DNA of 64,000 bases from Uliginosibacterium gangwonense (GTDB lineage Bacteria > Pseudomonadota > Gammaproteobacteria > Burkholderiales > Rhodocyclaceae). A model generated the notes under the pieces. The model was given only the letters and a program-made list of their open reading frames with translations, did not search any database and was not told the origin of the DNA. The stretch is taken from positions 16,792 through 80,791 of the forward strand of contig SBBQ01000021.1 of NCBI GenBank assembly GCA_005239635.1. Reading direction: 5' to 3'. Both the position numbers and the translations under genes were made by a program. Below are positions 56,589 through 64,000 of this stretch, one piece after another. The stretch's first letter is position 1. Each line of letters starts with the position of its first letter.

Positions 56589-59500
56589 ATGCAACAATTA
56601 TTGATGCTGACCTTTTGCGGTGCCGCAGCCTATTTCACAATGGGCTGGGCCGCGTTGCATCTCGTCATTCCACCCGGCTACCTTGCGCCCCTGTTTGTAC
56701 CTTCGGGGTTAGCACTAGCACTGACACTTGTGTTTGGCCAACGCGCTTTAGCCGGCATTGCTATTGGTGCGGCCCTCACATTTGCTTACGCCCCGCTAGA
56801 AGGCCATTTGGCTGAGTTGCGCAGCACACTCGTTTGGCTGGTTCCGCTCGCTTCGTGTTTGCAAGCCTTGTATGGCGCCGCACTCATTAAGCACTTTATT
56901 GGCAAACACAATGCGCTGTTTACCCCCAGCACAGTGTTGCGCTTCATGTTGATCTGCGGCCCCATCACCTGCTTGCTCGGCGCAACAGTGGTGATCGGCT
57001 ATTTATCACTGTCTAACCAACTCCAAGGCGAAGCACTCGTTTTCTCGTGGCTTAATTGGTGGGTTGCCGACATTGCCGGTGTGATGACTTTCGCCCCCGT
57101 AACACTGTCGTTCATCGCACAACCTAAGCGTGAGTGGCGACAACGCCGCATGGGCATTGGCTTTCCTGTTATCGGTTCCATTTTGCTGTGGAGCTTTGCA
57201 GTCGTACAAATCAGTCATTGGGAAAGCGATCGAATCAAAACGAATTTCTCACAAAACACTGAATCATTCTCGCGCCAATTAATGGCCACGCTTGATGGTC
57301 ACTTAAATGAGCTGCGTGAACTGCAAGAATACATCAGTACGCAAGACAACCCCACGCAAGAACAACTCTCAAGCCATGTGGTGAATTGGCTGCGTGATTA
57401 CCCCGGCGTTACTTCTGCAGGCTGGGCGGCCTGGATCGCACAGCATGAGCGCAGTGAGTTCGAAGCGCGTATGCAAGATGCGCTCAACAATCCAGGCTTT
57501 CACATCACACAACGCGATGACGCGCGGAATATTCGTCTTGCAAGTGATGCCGAATACTACACACCGATCGTGCTGGCACATCCACGCGCCAGCAGTGCGC
57601 GCATGATTGGCCTGAACCCGCTGGGGTACGCTCCCACTGCGGCTGCCATACAGCAAGCACTCAAAACAGGCACACCGCAAGCAAGCCGCACGATTGAACT
57701 GGTGCAAGACGGTCTGCTCAACCCAAGTATTGTGTTATTCGCCCCTGTACGCACCCAAGATCAAACGCAAGCGATTCGGGGTCTTGTATTTGCCACACTC
57801 GATATCAATGCAGTGATGCAACGGGTTGTTGCCAATCAAACGGGTGAGCCGGTTACAGCCTGCCTTGTCGACACCACGGGCGGCATCCGTAACCGCATGT
57901 CTGGTCCCATGAATTGTGACGAACATAAATGGGCAGATACCCTCACCATTCGCGCCGAGACATTTGAGTTTGCCGGCCGCACCTATCTGCTGCTGCTACG
58001 CGCCAATGATGCTTCAGCCACGACACAACAGAGTTGGACTGCCTGGCTACTCCTTGCCGCAAGCGTACTGAGTATTAGCGTACTCACGGGCTTCTTGCTG
58101 ATTAGTACCGGTCGAGCGCGTCAGGTTGAGTTCATGGTGGAACAACGCACTCTCGAACTGAACATCGCCAGCAAAAAACTGCTCGCGCAACAAGCTTCGC
58201 TAGCGCACGCGCAAAAAATTGCCCAGCTGGGTAGCTGGGAAGAAGACGCCAACGGCAATTGCATATGGTCTGTCGAACTGCATAACATCTGCGGCATTCC
58301 CTTAGATTCACCGGTGAGCTTGGCCCAACTAACAGCACTGATTAATCGTGATGATCGACCCACATTCAAAAACCACCTGCAATCTGTACGTGAGAGCGGT
58401 ACGCAAGCAGACCTCGACGTCAAACTGCGTAACACGCACGGTGATGAAATCATTGCCCATTGTCAGATTCTGGCCAATCTCAGTTTGGATGGTAAAACCC
58501 AGCTATTCGGCACAGTGCAAGACGTTACCGCTTCACGCCAGGCCCAAGCGCACATTCAATATCTTGCGCATTACGATGCGCTGACAGGATTACCCAACCG
58601 ATTCTTGATGATGAACCGTGCGCAGCAGGCGCTCGCGCAGGCTCGCCGTGAAAAGCATCAAATGGCTATTTTGTTTATCGACCTTGATCGATTCAAAATC
58701 GTGAACGACTCGCTCGGCCACGCAATTGGCGATCAACTGCTTACCAAAGCCGCTGCACGGTTGCGCGACCACCTACGCGAAGAAGACGTATTGGCGCGTA
58801 TTGGTGGCGATGAATTTGTCCTACTTTTGCCAAACCTCGAAACCGGCGAAGACGCCTCATCAGTCGCTAGCAAACTCGTACGCGCCATTACACAGCCCTT
58901 CTTCATTAACGAACATGAATTGTCGATCGGCATGAGCGTAGGGATTGCCGTGTTCCCGAACGACGGTGCCGATGTTGAAGAACTGGTTAAACACGCTGAT
59001 ACTGCGATGTACAGCGCGAAGGAAGCCGGTCGCAATACCTGGCGCTATTTCACGCAGCAAATGAACGACGAAGCGACCGCGCGTTTGATTATGGAAAATA
59101 ATCTGCGCCGAGCCTTAGAACGTAACGAACTGAAGCTGGTGTATCAGCCACAAGTTTCATTACCTAGCCGCACCATTGTGGGCGTTGAGGCTTTGGTGCG
59201 TTGGGAACACCCCGAAATGGGTTTGGTAAGCCCCGCGCAGTTTATTCCGGTGGCTGAAGAGTGCGGCATGATTGGTGCAATCGGCGCATGGGTGCTAGAA
59301 ACCGCGTGCCGTCAGCAACACGAATGGCAGCGCATGGGCTTTAACGCCCTAACCGTTGCAATCAATATTTCAGCCCTGCAGTTCCGCCACGATCAGTTCG
59401 TCAGCAGCGTGCGCCAGACCATGGAAATGACCGGTGCCAACCCGCATTTAATCGACCTCGAAATTACCGAAAGTGCGCTGATGCAAGCGGGTGAATCCAC

Positions 59501-59864
59501 CTTCCGCCAGCTGGAAGCATTGCGCGCGATGGGCGTGGAGCTGTCGCTCGACGACTTTGGCACGGGTTACTCGAGCCTTGCCTATCTCAAGCGCTTGCCG
59601 ATTACCAAGCTCAAGCTCGACCGCTCATTTGTGTGCGATTTGCCGGGTGACCTAGAAGATGCGGCAATTGCATCCGCCACGATTTCGCTTGCGCGCGATC
59701 TAGGACTCTCTGTGGTCGCAGAAGGCGTTGAAGCAGATGATCAACGTGAATATCTCTATCAACGTGGTTGCACGCTCATGCAAGGCTACTTGTTTGCCAA
59801 GCCACTTGCCGTTAATGAAATTAATCTGCTGCTCAGCAAGCAATACTTACTGACTGCCGCCTAA
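56589..59864 (+). CDS. Membrane MASE1-CHASE-PAS-GGDEF-EAL protein
   Basis: 1091 residues. An eight-helix MASE1-like sensor (1-205) is followed by a periplasmic CHASE domain (about 215-470), one transmembrane helix near 485, a PAS/PAC segment (about 540-650), GGDEF (about 660-820) and EAL (about 840-1085). The signature GGDEF is intact near residue 739, with an I-site RxxD (REED) five residues before it; EALVRW, DDFGTGYSS and VVAEGVE are intact too. It can in principle both make and degrade c-di-GMP in response to an outside or respiratory signal. The cue is unknown. Confidence 0.95.
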   Translation: MQQLLMLTFCGAAAYFTMGWAALHLVIPPGYLAPLFVPSGLALALTLVFGQRALAGIAIGAALTFAYAPLEGHLAELRSTLVWLVPLASCLQALYGAALIKHFIGKHNALFTPSTVLRFMLICGPITCLLGATVVIGYLSLSNQLQGEALVFSWLNWWVADIAGVMTFAPVTLSFIAQPKREWRQRRMGIGFPVIGSILLWSFAVVQISHWESDRIKTNFSQNTESFSRQLMATLDGHLNELRELQEYISTQDNPTQEQLSSHVVNWLRDYPGVTSAGWAAWIAQHERSEFEARMQDALNNPGFHITQRDDARNIRLASDAEYYTPIVLAHPRASSARMIGLNPLGYAPTAAAIQQALKTGTPQASRTIELVQDGLLNPSIVLFAPVRTQDQTQAIRGLVFATLDINAVMQRVVANQTGEPVTACLVDTTGGIRNRMSGPMNCDEHKWADTLTIRAETFEFAGRTYLLLLRANDASATTQQSWTAWLLLAASVLSISVLTGFLLISTGRARQVEFMVEQRTLELNIASKKLLAQQASLAHAQKIAQLGSWEEDANGNCIWSVELHNICGIPLDSPVSLAQLTALINRDDRPTFKNHLQSVRESGTQADLDVKLRNTHGDEIIAHCQILANLSLDGKTQLFGTVQDVTASRQAQAHIQYLAHYDALTGLPNRFLMMNRAQQALAQARREKHQMAILFIDLDRFKIVNDSLGHAIGDQLLTKAAARLRDHLREEDVLARIGGDEFVLLLPNLETGEDASSVASKLVRAITQPFFINEHELSIGMSVGIAVFPNDGADVEELVKHADTAMYSAKEAGRNTWRYFTQQMNDEATARLIMENNLRRALERNELKLVYQPQVSLPSRTIVGVEALVRWEHPEMGLVSPAQFIPVAEECGMIGAIGAWVLETACRQQHEWQRMGFNALTVAINISALQFRHDQFVSSVRQTMEMTGANPHLIDLEITESALMQAGESTFRQLEALRAMGVELSLDDFGTGYSSLAYLKRLPITKLKLDRSFVCDLPGDLEDAAIASATISLARDLGLSVVAEGVEADDQREYLYQRGCTLMQGYLFAKPLAVNEINLLLSKQYLLTAA

Positions 59865-59924
59865 TACAAACACAGTGCCTAACGAGCGCAGCGCCAACCC
59901 ACACCAACACCCACCAACCCATAA

Positions 59925-59955
59925 AAAAACCGCCATCAAATTGATGGCGGTTTTT
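59925..59955. terminator. Bidirectional terminator between the GGDEF/EAL gene and clpB
   Basis: AAAAACCGCCATCAA pairs perfectly with TTGATGGCGGTTTTT, with A-runs on one side and T-runs on the other, so it can stop transcription from both convergent genes. Confidence 0.93.
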
Positions 59956-60008
59956 ATTTGGCGAAATGCTTTTTGAACGAACTACATTTCGAGCACAGTG
60001 CAGTTAGA

Positions 60009-62591
60009 TTAGTTTGGTTTGTTAAAGCTAAATCGGCCGCCCTGCACATCCACCACGATCGTGTCTTTCGGCCCAAACTGTCCTTGCAGGATTGCTTTTG
60101 CCAATGGGTTTTCAATGTACTCTTGAATTGCACGCTTAAGCGGACGCGCCCCAAACACCGGGTCAAAACCCACCTTCGCCACTTCGGCTAGCGCCTCGTC
60201 GCTAACAGACAAAGATATCTCCATTTTTGCCAATCGCTTTTCCAGATAGGCGAGTTGGATACGTGCAATGCTACGGATGTTTTTATCGTCGAGCGCGTGG
60301 AACACCACCACTTCGTCGATACGGTTAATAAACTCGGGACGGAAGAAGTTTTTCACTTCTGACATCACTGCATCTTTCACCGCGCCGTAGGGCTCGCCCG
60401 CCATTTGCTGAATCATCTGCGAACCAAGATTGCTGGTCATCACGATGACCGTGTTTTTGAAGTCGACCGTGCGCCCCTGGCCATCTGTCATACGGCCATC
60501 GTCTAGCACTTGCAACAACACGTTAAACACATCCGGGTGCGCCTTCTCCACCTCGTCAAACAGTATCAAGCTATACGGCTTGCGACGCACCGCTTCGGTT
60601 AGGTAACCGCCTTCGTCATAGCCCACATAGCCGGGTGGCGCACCAATCAAACGCGCCACCGAGTGCTTCTCCATAAACTCGCTCATGTCGATACGAATCA
60701 GATGCTCTTCTGAATCGAACAAAAAGCTCGCTAAGGTTTTGCACAGCTCAGTTTTGCCTACGCCAGTCGGGCCAAGAAACAAGAACGAACCATAGGGTTT
60801 GTTTTCGTCCGACAAACCCGCGCGCGAACGACGAATCGCATCCGACACCAAGCGCACTGCTTCATCTTGACCGATCACACGCTCATGCAACTTGTCTTCC
60901 ATTGCTAATAGCTTTTCGCGCTCGCCTTGCATCATTTTGCTCACCGGAATACCGGTTGCGCGCGAAACCACTTCAGCAATTTCTTCTGCCCCCACTTGCG
61001 TACGCAGCAGCTTGTTGGGCGATGAATTGCCATTCGCCGTTTCAGCTTGCTTAAGTTGCGCTTCAAGCTCGGGCAACTTGCCGTATTGCAGCTCGGCCAG
61101 TTTGTCGAACTGGCCTTTACGCTGCATCTCTGCCATTTGTAGGCGCAGCTTTTCGATCTCTTCCTTAATGTGAGCGCTGCCCTGTACTTGGGCCTTCTCT
61201 GCTTTCCATACTTCATCAAGATCAGCGTACTCACGCCCCAAGCGCACAATCTCTTCTTCAATTAAGGCCAAGCGCTTTTGCGAAGCTTCGTCCTTCTCCT
61301 TCTTCACCGCTTCGCGTTCAATCTTCAGCTGAATTAAACGGCGGTCGAGCTTATCCATCGACTCCGGCTTGGAGTCGATTTCCATCTTGATGCGCGCCGC
61401 GGCCTCGTCAATTAAGTCGATCGCTTTATCCGGCAAGAATCGGTCGGTAATGTAGCGGTGTGACAACTCAGCCGCTGCCACGATGGCCGGGTCGGTAATA
61501 TCTACGCCGTGATGCAACTCGTACTTTTCTTGCAAGCCACGCAAAATGGCAATGGTGGCTTCCACACTTGGCTCATCCACCAACACCTTTTGAAAACGGC
61601 GTTCCAGCGCGGCGTCTTTTTCAATATACTTGCGGTACTCATCCAATGTGGTCGCGCCAATACAATGCAGCTCGCCACGCGCCAGCGCTGGCTTCAGCAT
61701 ATTGCCCGCATCAATTGCGCCTTCGGCTTTGCCCGCGCCCACCATGGTATGAATTTCGTCAATGAACAGAATGATGCGGCCTTCATCTTGTGCCACCTCT
61801 TTGAGCACCGCCTTGAGCCGCTCTTCAAACTCACCGCGATACTTTGCGCCGGCTAACAAACCCGCCATGTCGAGCACCAACACCTTCTTGCCCTTGAGCG
61901 TCTCTGGCACTTCGTCATTCACAATGCGTTGCGCCAAGCCTTCTACGATGGCGGTTTTGCCAACGCCCGGCTCGCCAATGAGCACAGGGTTGTTCTTGGT
62001 GCGACGTTGCAAAATTTGAATCGCTCGACGAATTTCGTCATCACGGCCGATCACCGGGTCGAGCTTGCCTTGGGCAGCGCGCTCCGTTAAATCAATGCAA
62101 TATTTTTTGAGCGATTCGCGCTGACCTTCAGCTTCTGCACTACCCACGCTGGCACCCCCGCGCACAGCTTCAACCGCAGCTTCTAACGCTTTGCGCGTCA
62201 GCCCTGCCTGTTTCAGTTGGCGTCCAACTTCGCCTTTGTCATCGCACGCGGCGAGCAAGAACATTTCGCTCGCAATAAATTGGTCACCACGCTTTTGTGC
62301 CTCGCGATCTGCCACATTGAGCAAGCTCGCCAAGTCGCGCCCCACTTGCACTTCGCCGCCGTGGCCCTGCACTTGCGGCAAACGGTCTAGCGCTTGCACC
62401 AAGCCTGTCTTCAACGCATTGGTATTAGCACCCGCACGTTGCAGCAATGACGCAGTGCCACCGTCGTCTTGCGACAACATGGCAAACAGCAGGTGTAAAG
62501 GCTCAATAAATTGTTGATCACGGCCCACGGCAAGGCTCTGTGCATCCGCCAGCGCTTGCTGAAACCGGGTGGTGAGTTTATCGAATCGCAT
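60009..62591 (-). CDS. clpB: Disaggregase ClpB
   Basis: 860 residues with the N-terminal Clp repeat domain, NBD1 (Walker [14 protein letters not shown]), the long coiled-coil middle domain that separates ClpB from ClpA/C (about 400-530), and NBD2 (Walker [14 protein letters not shown]). There is no ClpP-binding loop. With DnaK it rescues aggregated proteins. A sigma-32-like promoter lies about 120 nt upstream. Confidence 0.98.
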   Translation of the reverse strand: MRFDKLTTRFQQALADAQSLAVGRDQQFIEPLHLLFAMLSQDDGGTASLLQRAGANTNALKTGLVQALDRLPQVQGHGGEVQVGRDLASLLNVADREAQKRGDQFIASEMFLLAACDDKGEVGRQLKQAGLTRKALEAAVEAVRGGASVGSAEAEGQRESLKKYCIDLTERAAQGKLDPVIGRDDEIRRAIQILQRRTKNNPVLIGEPGVGKTAIVEGLAQRIVNDEVPETLKGKKVLVLDMAGLLAGAKYRGEFEERLKAVLKEVAQDEGRIILFIDEIHTMVGAGKAEGAIDAGNMLKPALARGELHCIGATTLDEYRKYIEKDAALERRFQKVLVDEPSVEATIAILRGLQEKYELHHGVDITDPAIVAAAELSHRYITDRFLPDKAIDLIDEAAARIKMEIDSKPESMDKLDRRLIQLKIEREAVKKEKDEASQKRLALIEEEIVRLGREYADLDEVWKAEKAQVQGSAHIKEEIEKLRLQMAEMQRKGQFDKLAELQYGKLPELEAQLKQAETANGNSSPNKLLRTQVGAEEIAEVVSRATGIPVSKMMQGEREKLLAMEDKLHERVIGQDEAVRLVSDAIRRSRAGLSDENKPYGSFLFLGPTGVGKTELCKTLASFLFDSEEHLIRIDMSEFMEKHSVARLIGAPPGYVGYDEGGYLTEAVRRKPYSLILFDEVEKAHPDVFNVLLQVLDDGRMTDGQGRTVDFKNTVIVMTSNLGSQMIQQMAGEPYGAVKDAVMSEVKNFFRPEFINRIDEVVVFHALDDKNIRSIARIQLAYLEKRLAKMEISLSVSDEALAEVAKVGFDPVFGARPLKRAIQEYIENPLAKAILQGQFGPKDTIVVDVQGGRFSFNKPN

Positions 62592-62710
62592 ATTGGGTCC
62601 TGTTTAAAAGTTCGCTTAGCGCACAGTGCGAAATGAATCACCGATGGCACATACATCGCTCATGGGCAGCCACATACAACACACACGCTGCACGCTTTCA
62701 TTACAGAACA

Positions 62711-62738
62711 ACGTGAGGTTGGCTTGGCAAATTTCAAG
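62711..62738 (-). promoter_or_regulatory. Sigma-32 (heat-shock) type promoter of clpB
   Basis: On the minus strand CTTGAAA (62738-62732) is followed after 13 nt by CCTCACGT (62718-62711). The -35 box is a perfect match and the -10 box matches five of eight of CCCCATNT. The predicted leader is about 115 nt. ClpB is a classic heat-shock gene, which supports the call. The rest of the 479-nt gap to the SDR gene holds one copy of the dispersed 9-mer at 62799 and no gene. Confidence 0.7.
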
Positions 62739-63070
62739 CCCCCTATCGGACTAAGTTTGACGCAAATCAACCCTGACACCCCAGCCCAAAGCGGTTGTAT
62801 TGGCAAAAATATGCCCCACTAAAATATCGCCACCCAAGCCACAAACCCTTGATTATTTGCGCATTGCGTCACAAGATCATTGCAACTAACCTATTCATTT
62901 ATTTGAATAGAATCCGATATAAAGCTAAAATGTGTGCAGTGCAGCAAATCGCGCAAGGCATCGCAGGATGTCCTCATCGCAATCGAACAACACCAACAAC
63001 CTAAGCGCTTGCGTGCACACAGCACCGAGGCGTTGAGCAGCCCACAAACACACACGGTTTGGAGATCATC

Positions 63071-63811
63071 ATGCGGCTTCAAGACAAATTTATTCTGGTT
63101 ACCGGCTCTGCACGCGGCATTGGTTTTGCCATTGCCGAAAAATGCGCCAAGGAAGGCGCACACGTTGGCGTGTGCGATCTTTCCGCCGATGCGGTAAATG
63201 AAGCCGTGGCCAACCTGCAAGCGCAAGGTTTCAAAGCCAGCGGCTTTGCCTGTGATGTGAGCAGCGCAGCCAACGTGCAAACCATGGTAGATGCCGCCAG
63301 CAAAGTTACTGGCCGCATCGACGGTTTGGTCAACAACGCCGGCATCACGCAAGATGCCACCCTGCGCAAGATGACGGATGAACAATGGAACAAAGTCATC
63401 AACGTTAACCTCACCGGCGTGTTTAACTGTGCTCGCGCAGTAGCACCGGGCATGATGGACCAAGGTAGCGGTGCCATCGTCAGCATTTCGTCTGTGGTCG
63501 GTTTGTATGGCAACTTTGGTCAAACCAATTACGCTGCCACCAAGGCGGGCGTGCTCGGCATGACGCTGGGTTGGGCCAAAGAACTGGGCCGCAAAGGTGT
63601 GCGCGCCAACGCTGTATGCCCCGGCTTTATCAGCACCCCTATGGTTGCTGCCATGCCTGAAAAGGTGGTGGATATGATGAAAACGCAAGTTCCGATGGGC
63701 CGCCTAGGCCAGCCCGAAGAAATTGCCAATGTCGCAGCGTTTTTGCTGTCCGACGAAGCGAGCTACGTTAACGGCGCCACCATTGAAGTGAGCGGCGGCA
63801 TCGTCATGTAA
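63071..63811 (+). CDS. Short-chain dehydrogenase/reductase, FabG-like
   Basis: 246 residues from the ATG at 63071, which has GGAG 6 nt upstream. NAD(P)-binding TGSARGIG, NNAG, and the catalytic Ser-Tyr-Lys set (SISSVVG, YAATKAG) are present; the C-terminal SDEASYVNGATIEVSGG is typical of 3-oxoacyl-ACP reductase and acetoacetyl-CoA reductase. No fatty-acid genes are adjacent, so FabG proper and a paralogue cannot be told apart. Confidence 0.92.
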   Translation: MRLQDKFILVTGSARGIGFAIAEKCAKEGAHVGVCDLSADAVNEAVANLQAQGFKASGFACDVSSAANVQTMVDAASKVTGRIDGLVNNAGITQDATLRKMTDEQWNKVINVNLTGVFNCARAVAPGMMDQGSGAIVSISSVVGLYGNFGQTNYAATKAGVLGMTLGWAKELGRKGVRANAVCPGFISTPMVAAMPEKVVDMMKTQVPMGRLGQPEEIANVAAFLLSDEASYVNGATIEVSGGIVM

Positions 63812-63817
63812 ATCTGT

Positions 63818-63850
63818 GTGAGGCTCAATGGCAGTGCCACAGGGCCTCAC
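63818..63850. terminator. Hairpin between the SDR gene and moaE
   Basis: GTGAGGC pairs with GCCTCAC, with an inner TGGCA/TGCCA pairing, 7 nt past the SDR stop and between two convergent genes. No T-run follows on either side, so it is only a possible terminator. Confidence 0.4.
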
Positions 63851-63892
63851 TTACGCTTCATCATTTACGCCTCAATTTTCACGTTTCAGCGC

Positions 63893-64000
63893 TCACGCAT
63901 CCCACCGCTTCACCGCATCATCATCGGACGCACGATGCTCCACCCAGCGCTCGCCTTGCGCAGTCTGTTCTTTCTTCCAGAACGGCGCTTCAGTTTTAAG
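63893..64000 (-). CDS. moaE: MoaE (molybdopterin synthase large subunit), C-terminal fragment
   Basis: The last 35 codons of a gene that enters from the right edge. The reading APFWKKEQT, then GERWVEHRASDDDAV, is the C-terminal signature of MoaE, which transfers sulfur to precursor Z with MoaD. It is too short to appear as a standard open reading frame. Only this end can be judged. Confidence 0.8.
   Translation of the reverse strand, partial: LKTEAPFWKKEQTAQGERWVEHRASDDDAVKRWDA

Larger units (their letters stand above)
2856..62807. repeat. Dispersed, highly over-represented 9-mer ATTGGCAAA
   Basis: Counted by eye on both strands. As ATTGGCAAA, first base at 3949, 10430, 11423, 27141, 30770, 34044, 36723, 38552, 40381, 48607, 51439, 51696, 53073, 53424, 53968, 54143, 55087, 56898 and 62799. 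As TTTGCCAAT at 2856, 3618, 5541, 5643, 6577, 10737, 12307, 17378, 24574, 27283, 36142, 41792, 52651, 60097 and 60226. That makes 34; about 0.5 would be expected from chance. The 8-mer core occurs about 55 times. Flanking bases show no further consensus. Sites are in all reading frames and in intergenic DNA. The extent given runs from the first to the last exact copy. Confidence 0.85.

Noticed and set aside
2856..62807. Explanation of ATTGGCAAA as an NFI-like, -35 or Ile-Gly-Lys codon artefact
   Set aside because: The word occurs in several reading frames, in both orientations, with no fixed partner half-site or distance to gene starts.
62891..63688. A 265-codon minus-strand reading opposite the SDR gene
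   Set aside because: The SDR gene has a full catalytic set and a good ribosome site; the opposite translation is unrecognisable.

Overview
The window reads as chromosomal DNA of a facultatively H2-oxidising betaproteobacterium (Burkholderiales-like) of moderate GC. The evidence is the hox/hyp layout, which matches the Ralstonia/Cupriavidus membrane-bound hydrogenase locus almost gene for gene, and the order mdh / gntR / sdhCDAB-sdhE / gltA / sucAB / lpdA, which is typical of that class. I cannot name the genus; GC content and hopanoid-precursor genes would fit something like Limnobacter, but this is only a guess. There are no insertion sequences, prophage genes or CRISPR arrays.

Region 1 (1-21.3 kb, all minus strand) is one long hydrogenase locus. 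In transcription order it is hoxK, hoxG, hoxZ, an unexpected HigA-like regulator, hoxM, hoxL, hoxO, hoxQ, hoxR, hoxT, hypA, hypB, hypF, hypC, hypD, hypE, hoxX, hoxA, hoxB, hoxC, nikR and hoxJ (cut by the window edge). It encodes an oxygen-tolerant, six-cysteine, Tat-exported uptake hydrogenase with its cytochrome b, the complete Ni-Fe(CN)2CO maturation set including HypX, and an H2-sensing hydrogenase (HoxBC) with kinase (HoxJ) and sigma-54 activator (HoxA). A good -24/-12 promoter precedes hoxK. The scaffold gene hoxV/hupK, normally between hoxT and hypA, is absent, and nikR is inserted between hoxC and hoxJ.

Region 2 (21.4-41.3 kb) holds a secretin-fragment-like exported protein, zapE and a nearly complete TCA-cycle block: lpdA, sucB, sucA, gltA, sdhE, sdhB, sdhA, sdhD, sdhC, a GntR/UTRA regulator, mdh, a CitE-like lyase and acnB. 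A 12-bp TCTTATATAAGA palindrome lies between gntR and mdh, and related sequence precedes acnB and sdhC, suggesting a local TCA regulon. A class III nucleotide cyclase fused to an FHA domain sits between citE and acnB.

Region 3 (41.5-51 kb) is a protein-quality-control block (ppiD, tRNA-Val, lon, clpX, clpP, tig), followed by a PilZ protein and tRNA-Leu. Region 4 (51.2-56.3 kb, plus strand) carries hpnC-hpnD-hpnE for squalene synthesis, a TfoX_C/Tag glycosylase fusion overlapping hpnE, and a hexose-6-phosphate mutarotase. Region 5 (56.5-64 kb) has a large MASE1/CHASE/PAS/GGDEF/EAL protein, clpB behind a sigma-32-like promoter, an SDR reductase and the 3' end of moaE.

The most striking signal is not a gene. 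The 9-mer ATTGGCAAA (either strand) occurs about 34 times, and its 8-mer core ATTGGCAA about 55 times, where roughly 0.5 and 2 would be expected by chance. Copies lie in all reading frames and in intergenic DNA, on both strands, at a density like that of known DNA-uptake sequences. I propose it as a candidate uptake-type signal.
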